Source: CAZTHL01 sp964613585
GTDB taxonomy: Bacteria; Pseudomonadota; Alphaproteobacteria; DSM-16000; Inquilinaceae
Reading direction: 5' to 3'
Length of the DNA: 8,504 bases
Assembly (NCBI GenBank): GCA_964613585.1
Contig: CAZTHL010000125.1
Coordinates: 1-8,504, forward strand
In this document: positions 1 to 5,277 of the stretch, in pieces
Numbering within the stretch: the stretch's first letter is position 1
How the letters are laid out: each line of letters starts with the position of its first letter
Notes under the pieces: model-generated
What the model was told of the DNA's origin: nothing
What the model saw: the letters and a program-made list of their open reading frames with translations, nothing else
The model's database searches: none
Program-made: the position numbers and the translations under genes

Positions 1-81
1 AGCTCGGTCCCGGTTTCCTGGAGATGCCATCGGGCTGCTCCTGGCTGAAAGGTCGAGCTTCAACACCCTTGATCCTCTCAT
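1..81 (-). CDS. 5' fragment of an unidentified open frame
   Basis: An open frame on the minus strand starts at an ATG at 81-79 and stays open to the window edge, giving 27 codons. An in-frame TGA lies seven codons upstream of this ATG, so the frame cannot extend much further back. Other possible starts are a GTG at 66-64, preceded at a plausible distance by the purine-rich AGAGGATCAAGG, and an ATG at 30-28. The visible peptide (MRGSRVLKLDLSARSSPMAS and onward) matches nothing I recognise. In a typical type I-G locus the Cas4-Cas1 fusion would follow csb2, but no Cas4 cysteine motif is visible in this short piece. It could be the start of a cas gene, a transposase, an unrelated gene, or no gene at all. 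Confidence 0.25.
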   Translation of the reverse strand, partial: MRGSRVLKLDLSARSSPMASPGNRDRA

Positions 82-85
82 ACTA

Positions 86-115
86 GCGAGCCGATGACGT
101 CAGTCATTGGCTCGC
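86..115. repeat. inverted repeat, 13-bp arms with 4-nt loop
   Basis: Arms at 86-98 (gcgagccgatgac) and 103-115 (gtcattggctcgc) are complementary except at position 93/108. That pair reads as a G-U wobble in plus-strand RNA and an A-C mismatch in minus-strand RNA. The 4-nt loop gtca makes an 8-bp palindrome tgacgtca with the adjacent bases at 95-102. There is no T-tract on either side. It lies just upstream of the left-edge open frame, so it could be an operator, a 5'-leader hairpin or part of a mobile-element end. Confidence 0.7.
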
Positions 116-117
116 GA

Positions 118-155
118 CGGCGCGCCCGGGCGGCACCGGGTTGGCGGGCGCGCCG
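118..155. repeat. inverted repeat, perfect 11-bp GC-only arms
   Basis: The arm at 118-128 (cggcgcgcccg) is perfectly complementary to 145-155 (cgggcgcgccg), enclosing a 16-nt loop. All 11 pairs are G-C, so the hairpin would be very stable in either transcript. It sits two bases from the neighbouring inverted repeat at 86-115, giving a tandem pair of hairpins. No T-run follows on either strand, which argues against a canonical Rho-independent terminator, though it could still impede polymerase or protect the 3' end of the cas transcript. Confidence 0.7.
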
Positions 156-336
156 ACAGCCGAGCCCCAAAAGGAGAGGACGAGTCAACTCATCATCTCG
201 GTGGTATCAGACTGGCGATCCCCGGCCGACTCGTGACCACATCCCGCGACAGCGGGTCGGTTCAATCCTGAATATCAACAGGCCCAAGAACACTCATCTT
301 TCGGAGCGGCCAGGTGATCATCCGCTAAAGGTCGGC

Positions 337-1893
337 TCAGGGTTTATGCGACGGGCGAAACAATCCGAGGCCGAAGCTGCTCGAATGCCCGAGCCGCAAA
401 GGGCCCAGGACCGGCTGTTCGAACCGCAATCGCAGCCAATAGCCGCGGCGGTCGCCGAGAAACGGCCGCGCCGCCGCCTGCCGGCGGGGGACATGGACGG
501 CGACCCAGGTGGGCTGCTTGAACTCTTCCACTGAGACCTGACCTGCGCCCGGCACGCCGCGCAGTCCGAATTCGCGCCGGACCTGGTTTTCGATCGACTC
601 CGCATGTCGGGGCTTGCCGCCTCGCAGATGGTGGCGCGGCGGCACGTAAGGGGTGAGAGACTCCCAGCTTGCCGCTGGCGCTTCATCGAAGTCCGGCGGC
701 GCAGGCACGGCGGCGTCGAGCGGTACGAGCTTGATCTTCCAGGCGTCCGCGTCGGGGCCGGCCGCCGCCCAGGAGAGGTCGCGCGTGGCGGCGCGAAGGA
801 TCGCCGTCTGCTCGCCGGCGTCGAAGGGGCGGGCGTCCTCTTGCCCCCGCCAGACCAGGAGGCGGGTCGGCTGTCCGCACGTCCACCACACAAAGAATTC
901 CGTGTGCCGACGGTTGCCTTTCAGAGGATTTCCGTCGGCGTCCTTGCCGGTCATGTCGGAAATCTTGTCACGCCTCTCTTTTGACAGCGCCTTCCAAGAC
1001 GGCGCCTTTTCAGAGTCACCGGAAATAATGCGGCGTTGCTCCTTCAACACAGCCGAGCGGAAACGGGCGGTCAGCCTGACCACCGCACGCGGCTCCGGCG
1101 CCACGGCCCAGCCGAGCGCAAGCTGGATGAGATGGCAATCGCTCCGTATAGGCCGCCTGATCGGTGTCTCGCGCGCCGGCGGACGGGGCAACCGCTCCGC
1201 ATAAAGACGGCGAGCGCCCTGAGGAATGTCGCGCGCCGCCTCTGCCTCCTGTGTGACCCGCTCGATGTCTTTCCGCTCGGCAGTTTCTTGCGGAACCAGG
1301 ACGGGAACCGCGGAGGAGGACCGGGAGCCTTCCGCCAATTTGCAGTTCGGAGCCGGGCCGGAGTCTTCGACGCGATGAATGCGCGTTAGCGTCTCGGCGC
1401 GACCGAAGTAGGTGATCCGTTCGAGGCAGCGGTCCAGGACCTCGGCAAGCTGCGGCGTCCAGCTTTCGCCTTCGACGAACCACCAGACGTCACCCTCCGC
1501 CGTCGGGGGGACGCACCAATAATTGTCCTGGGCCAAGCTCGTGCCATAGGTTTTCATTCCGGCGCTTTTCTTGGCTGCCGGATTCCATCCGAACTCGGCG
1601 GGGTGATACTGCCGCAACGGGCCGCCCTGGCGGGCGTGTGCCGGAAGGTAAAAGTCGTAATCGCTGGCGCAGAGCTCCCGGATCAGCGCTTCGAGTTCCG
1701 TAAAGTCCTGTTCCGACGGATTGGCACCGGCGCCTTCCTCGCGGCGCCATTGATACCAGCGGGCGACGACCGCGCGCACGAGCCGCCACGGGCTCGGCGG
1801 CCATTCGCCGAAGGGATCGTCGAACGGGTTGACCCGCCAGGGTGTCGCGTGAAAGCGGCCCAGCGGAAAGGACTGACGGAGCACCAGCCGCAT
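337..1893 (-). CDS. csb2: type I-G Csb2, Cas5/Cas6-like fused RAMP protein
   Basis: This 518-residue protein fits the Csb2 (GSU0054) family, in which a Cas5-like half is joined to a Cas6-like half. In type I-G it is thought to cut pre-crRNA and remain bound as the crRNA end-cap of the effector complex. The N-terminus has the family pattern: a first beta strand with the FHATPWRVN stretch at about 14-22, then the signature WPPSPWRLVRA at 31-41. The C-terminal half carries SGKDADGNPLKGNRRH at about 315-330, a conserved Csb2/Cas6-type segment whose His330 is a candidate catalytic residue (inference). It ends with the RAMP glycine-rich loop LGPLRLGHSSSFGLGLF at 496-512. The start at 1893 lies 3 bp past the csb1 stop, with AGGA (1904-1901) 7 nt before it inside csb1, which suggests translational coupling. 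It is the last clear gene of the operon. Length is normal for the family and I see no frameshift. Confidence 0.9.
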   Translation of the reverse strand: MRLVLRQSFPLGRFHATPWRVNPFDDPFGEWPPSPWRLVRAVVARWYQWRREEGAGANPSEQDFTELEALIRELCASDYDFYLPAHARQGGPLRQYHPAEFGWNPAAKKSAGMKTYGTSLAQDNYWCVPPTAEGDVWWFVEGESWTPQLAEVLDRCLERITYFGRAETLTRIHRVEDSGPAPNCKLAEGSRSSSAVPVLVPQETAERKDIERVTQEAEAARDIPQGARRLYAERLPRPPARETPIRRPIRSDCHLIQLALGWAVAPEPRAVVRLTARFRSAVLKEQRRIISGDSEKAPSWKALSKERRDKISDMTGKDADGNPLKGNRRHTEFFVWWTCGQPTRLLVWRGQEDARPFDAGEQTAILRAATRDLSWAAAGPDADAWKIKLVPLDAAVPAPPDFDEAPAASWESLTPYVPPRHHLRGGKPRHAESIENQVRREFGLRGVPGAGQVSVEEFKQPTWVAVHVPRRQAAARPFLGDRRGYWLRLRFEQPVLGPLRLGHSSSFGLGLFRPSHKP

Positions 1894-1896
1894 CGC

Positions 1897-3033
1897 TCAG
1901 TCCTGCTCGTCGTCTGCTTCGCCCGCTTCGCCCTCGTCGTCGGAAGCCGACGTATCGTCCTTACCTTCACGGTAAAGCTCATCATGCGGCCAGTAGATGT
2001 CGGTGATCGGCGTGTCGTTCTTGCCGAAAGCGTTCGTGATGAATTCGCTCATTTGGAAGGTTTCGATCTCGGTGTCGGCGCCCTCCGGTCCACCTTGCTT
2101 CAGATGGACCAGTTCCAGGTGGCAGCCGGAGCGGTAACGGAAGGGCGATTCCAGAAGCCGTTTGATCTTCCAGAGCGCCAGGGCGACGAGGAATTCCTTC
2201 TGCTGTTCCGACAGGCCGCGTGTGTTTTCGCCGTCCGTGCGGCCGAAGGAGCGCAGCAGGGCGAGGTCGAGCACGAAGGTGGCGCGGATCTCCTGCGCGG
2301 CCGCGTCGTCGACGGCGAAGATCGGCTGGCCGGATGTGGTCTTTCCGAGACGGTCGAACTTGACGCCGGACCGGTCCACGCGCGTGGCGCCGAAGGCCTC
2401 CAGATGCGCGGTCAGCAGGCGCGCGATCTTGATCTGCCATTGCGGGAACAGCACGCCGTGGACGAGCGCGTTGGGATCGTATTTGAAGATCGTCTTGAAG
2501 ACATCCCACCATTTCTCCGGCGGCGGATGAGCTTTTTTGCTGTCGGGCAGCTTGATCCCAAACTGTTCTACGAGATCGGAGCTGAACTCCTTGTCGCCGA
2601 CGGTGTCTTCGTCGGAGAGCTGTTTTCCGCCCAAGAAGTACGTGGACGCGATGCGATGGCCTTCGGTCAGGCTGGTGACGACGAGTTGTCGGCTGTCCGA
2701 GGGGAGCTTTTTCTCGCCGTTCAGATCGCCGGTGACGCAGCGCAGATAGGGCATGCCGGTCAGATCCTCGTGGAGGTCGAGGTCGTGCGCCCCGCGCATG
2801 CAGACGGATTCGAGGTGATTGGCCATGCTGGCCGGGCTGTCGACGATGCAGACATGCTCAACCGCGCCGTCGGTGCGCGGCGCCTTATAGATGACGTGTC
2901 CGACCTCCGGGAAGCCGGCCGGCTGGAACCGATCCTGATCGGCGATGGGCTTGAGCGTGGCTGTCAAAATGAGGGGCGAGGCGCCGTTCAGGACCTCCGA
3001 TGGCGTCAGCTTCACAATGTCCTCCATAGCCAT
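1897..3033 (-). CDS. csb1: type I-G Csb1, Cas7g backbone subunit
   Basis: This 378-residue protein fits the Csb1 (GSU0053) family, the Cas7-type RAMP protein expected to polymerise along the crRNA as the backbone of the type I-G complex. Recognisable family stretches are the early region with DSPASMANHLE at 65-75, the PYLRCVTG segment at 95-102, SLTEGHRIASTYFLG at 121-135, and the central VHGVLFPQW at 191-199 followed by a helix and ATRVDRSGVKFDRLGK. The last 21 residues (about 358-378) form an acidic tail rich in Asp and Glu, which is probably disordered. The ATG at 3033 is chosen over the one at 3027 because AAGGAG lies 5 nt upstream of it. The gene starts 12 bp after the csx17 stop and ends 3 bp before csb2, so it is an internal operon gene. 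The strong ribosome site fits the need for several Cas7 copies per complex (inference). Confidence 0.92.
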   Translation of the reverse strand: MAMEDIVKLTPSEVLNGASPLILTATLKPIADQDRFQPAGFPEVGHVIYKAPRTDGAVEHVCIVDSPASMANHLESVCMRGAHDLDLHEDLTGMPYLRCVTGDLNGEKKLPSDSRQLVVTSLTEGHRIASTYFLGGKQLSDEDTVGDKEFSSDLVEQFGIKLPDSKKAHPPPEKWWDVFKTIFKYDPNALVHGVLFPQWQIKIARLLTAHLEAFGATRVDRSGVKFDRLGKTTSGQPIFAVDDAAAQEIRATFVLDLALLRSFGRTDGENTRGLSEQQKEFLVALALWKIKRLLESPFRYRSGCHLELVHLKQGGPEGADTEIETFQMSEFITNAFGKNDTPITDIYWPHDELYREGKDDTSASDDEGEAGEADDEQD

Positions 3034-3038
3034 AATGG

Positions 3039-3044
3039 CTCCTT
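3039..3044 (-). promoter_or_regulatory. strong Shine-Dalgarno site of csb1
   Basis: The 12-bp gap between the csx17 stop and the csb1 start reads GAAGGAGCCATT on the minus strand. AAGGAG is a near-perfect anti-16S match, 5 nt from the ATG at 3033. It is the best ribosome site in the operon and fixes the csb1 start. Confidence 0.75.
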
Positions 3045-3045
3045 C

Positions 3046-5277
3046 TCAAGCGTAGGCTGTTTCCCTGGCACGCCGCTGCGGGCGCAGCCATCGCCGCATA
3101 AGCGCGGCGCGGTCTTTATCGGACACGGGAAACATGAGCGCGGCGAGCAGGCGCTCCGGCTCCTCGACATGCCAAAGCACGCTGCTGGTGATCAGCGGGG
3201 CGCGCGCCATGGCGTAGCGGCTGCGGACCACATCCATCGCCAGGGCAGTCTCGCCGGCGCGCACGAGGCTTGCGATCCGCCGTGCGGCGGCTGGCGTGCG
3301 CGCGCCGCTCTCGGGCGGCATCAGATCCTGCGTCTCTCGCTTGCCATTCGGATGGAGGGGCCGCAGGTCGAGCAAGGGATGCAGCACTCCATAGAGGCTC
3401 AGCGCGCCGCCCGGGGCGAACGGTTCAGCGTCAGATCTCGCGAGGGCGCGGATTTCACTCGGAACGAAACGCCAATCGAACCAAGCGAGCCTGGAGAGCC
3501 ATCGGGCGAGCAGCGCCTCGTCGATCCGGCCGGCAAGCCAGTCCTCAATGTCACTCAATCGTGCCGGAATCGACAGGCGCGCGGGCCCAGGGGCGTTCGC
3601 CTCCCGCTGCTCGCGTTCCCAGTCCAGCAGGCGCCGGTGGAGGATCTGGCCGAGCACCCGCGGCAGCGGGCCCGGCCGCCACGCCCAGCGCGCCGGCGCC
3701 GGCTCGGGGTGCGCGAAGCGGCGGCACCCGTGCAGTTCGGCACCGAAGCGGTAGAGCGTGAAGGGCCGGTGCTTGGGAAAGGCCGAGACGAGCGCCAGCG
3801 CTAGGCGCGCTTCGGCGGGCGGCGTCTCATCACCGAACAGGATCGGAAGCCATTCCAGGGGAAGCGCCTCCCAGTGTACGTTACGGGCTCGCAACGTCTT
3901 GTTCGTATCCACGCGATCCAGCGCCCGCACCACGGCGTCGAGTAGCGCGCAGGCAGCCTCCGGATCATCCGGCGCCGCCGAGACGCGCACCAGCGCCTCT
4001 TCGATCGGTCCGCGCAGGCCTACGAACCGCCAGCGATTGCCGACCTTTCGGTCCGGCGGAAGCGAGTCGAGGAGCCTCAGCAAGCGTTCGAGGGTCGTCG
4101 TCGCGGCGTTTGACGCACCGTTGGACGCTGGCGCTGGTGCGCGTTGGGGGACGGACATAGCGCCTTCGAAGCGCGGCTCAAACGTGTTGGCGCTGGTCGT
4201 GCGCCCGAGCACGAACCGCCGGAACTCTGCGACGCCGGCATCGACGCCGCGGCCGATCGCGGCGACGGCGAAGGCGCTCGGCGTGACTGCACCACGCCCG
4301 CCGATCTCCGCCCGACCACGGGAGAACAGGGTCGCGACTTCGGCAACCGTCATCGGACGATTCCAGATCGGCGCCCAAACTTCACCGTCGTCCCTTCCCG
4401 CCTCTCCCGCTGCTTTGGGGCCCACGGGCCCGACGACGAAGGGAAATGCACCATTCGCCGGCACACGAGAGCCAAGCCGACGCGAGGCGCCACCGGCGAA
4501 GAAGGGAAGCCCTTCGCAGGCCAAGGCCATCGCCCAAGGCGAAAGCCCTTCCTCCCGATAGGATTGTTGTCCGCTATTGTAGAGCTTGTTGGCGTCGCTG
4601 AACCAACTAGCCGCGTTTAGTAGTCCGTTCTTCTTTTTGTCATTTTTCTCGTCCGGAAAAAGCGGGGCCTTCGAAACAGCCCAGCGGTTGGGACGGCCAA
4701 GCAACATGTCGTGCAGATATTCACATGGATCCGCAGCGTCTGGCGCCTTGCCTTTACCCGCCGCCTTGCCTTTACCCGCGAGCAAATGTTTGGCCCGTGT
4801 CAATCCATCTGAAAAATCGCGATTACCCGCACTGCCGCCTTTACCAAGAAGCGGATTGAAACGACTGCGTGTAGCCGGCGCGACGTGTGCGGAGAAAATC
4901 TCAAGTTCCTCCTCGCCTACGGCTGCCTGCCAGTCCAGCAGCGGTCGGTCAAATGAGGAGTCCGCCTTCTCCTTGTTTTTGGCACTTAGGTAATTTTTTC
5001 TTCGCTCTGTGCTTTCCTCCTGACATTTCTTCCAGTCGCGGCTGTAAGGCGTCCATTCACGCTTTTCGGCGACGCACATCATCGCCGCCGCCAGAGCATC
5101 GAGGTCGGACGGTCCGCCGACGATATGGAAGACGCCGTCGCGCCAGGCCGCGCGCACCTTCGGCCAGCGGCGGGCCAGCACCCGGAGCAGGCCGAGCGAG
5201 GCGAGATAGTTGCCGAGGCTGTGCGGCGACAGCCCGGGCAGCGCGACGACGGGCAAGGTTTCGCGATTAGTCGTCAT
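3046..5277 (-). CDS. csx17: type I-G Csx17, Cas8g large subunit
   Basis: This 743-residue protein fits the Csx17 family, the large subunit (Cas8g, also Cas8u2) of type I-G complexes. By position it is expected to help recognise the PAM and target DNA and to recruit Cas3. The N-terminus shows the family hallmark LPGLSPHSLGNYLASLGLLR at about 13-32, and a second conserved patch, GLPFFAGGASRRLGS followed by AFPFVV, lies at about 256-282. The frame is open 80 codons further upstream, but that part lies inside cas3. The ATG at 5277 places the LPGLSP motif near the N-terminus, as in relatives. Its start overlaps the cas3 stop by 11 bp, with a modest AGGG ribosome-like site, so translation is probably coupled to cas3. 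Residues about 72-110 and 203-217 are lysine-rich and lower in GC than the rest. A 6-residue AGKGKA repeat occupies 167-178. The C-terminus is rich in Arg and helical in character. Confidence 0.9.
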   Translation of the reverse strand: MTTNRETLPVVALPGLSPHSLGNYLASLGLLRVLARRWPKVRAAWRDGVFHIVGGPSDLDALAAAMMCVAEKREWTPYSRDWKKCQEESTERRKNYLSAKNKEKADSSFDRPLLDWQAAVGEEELEIFSAHVAPATRSRFNPLLGKGGSAGNRDFSDGLTRAKHLLAGKGKAAGKGKAPDAADPCEYLHDMLLGRPNRWAVSKAPLFPDEKNDKKKNGLLNAASWFSDANKLYNSGQQSYREEGLSPWAMALACEGLPFFAGGASRRLGSRVPANGAFPFVVGPVGPKAAGEAGRDDGEVWAPIWNRPMTVAEVATLFSRGRAEIGGRGAVTPSAFAVAAIGRGVDAGVAEFRRFVLGRTTSANTFEPRFEGAMSVPQRAPAPASNGASNAATTTLERLLRLLDSLPPDRKVGNRWRFVGLRGPIEEALVRVSAAPDDPEAACALLDAVVRALDRVDTNKTLRARNVHWEALPLEWLPILFGDETPPAEARLALALVSAFPKHRPFTLYRFGAELHGCRRFAHPEPAPARWAWRPGPLPRVLGQILHRRLLDWEREQREANAPGPARLSIPARLSDIEDWLAGRIDEALLARWLSRLAWFDWRFVPSEIRALARSDAEPFAPGGALSLYGVLHPLLDLRPLHPNGKRETQDLMPPESGARTPAAARRIASLVRAGETALAMDVVRSRYAMARAPLITSSVLWHVEEPERLLAALMFPVSDKDRAALMRRWLRPQRRARETAYA
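4744..4779 (-). repeat. perfect 18-bp tandem duplication within csx17
   Basis: The 18-bp unit cgccttgcctttacccgc occurs twice back to back at 4744-4761 and 4762-4779 (plus-strand reading). It is in frame and encodes AGKGKA twice, residues 167-178 of Csx17. The identity of the two copies suggests a recent slippage duplication in a basic, probably surface-exposed loop. Confidence 0.9.

Larger units (their letters stand above)
82..336. other. structured non-coding gap downstream of csb2
   Basis: This 255-bp stretch between the csb2 stop and the truncated left-edge frame has no convincing gene on either strand. The longest minus-strand frame that begins inside it is about 19 codons, and the plus-strand frame from 94 runs antisense into csb2. 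It is rich in self-complementarity: 86-98 with 103-115, 118-128 with 145-155, 180-186 with 228-234, and 243-247 with 252-256. None of these hairpins is followed by a T-run, so it is not an ordinary intrinsic terminator. It could be a 3' untranslated region of the cas operon, a mobile-element end, or a structured RNA. I cannot choose between these. Confidence 0.5.

Noticed and set aside
86..155. Intrinsic transcription terminator of the cas operon
   Set aside because: The hairpins are strong, but neither is followed by a T-run on either strand, so a canonical Rho-independent terminator is not supported.
236..270. A CRISPR-repeat-like element (short cccgc/gcggg hairpin followed by ggttcaatcc)
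   Set aside because: The small hairpin and the TTCAATC-like end recall CRISPR repeats, but I find no second copy in the window, so an array or degenerate repeat cannot be supported.
94..534. A plus-strand open frame covering the left non-coding gap and the end of csb2
   Set aside because: Its peptide is low-complexity and Arg/Pro-rich, it overlaps the Csb2 C-terminal motif in antisense, and no plausible ribosome site precedes it.
1603..3804. A plus-strand open frame of 733 codons spanning three cas genes in antisense
   Set aside because: It crosses the boundaries of csb2, csb1 and csx17, shows no domain I recognise, and such antisense frames are common in GC-rich genes. The minus-strand proteins carry clear family motifs.
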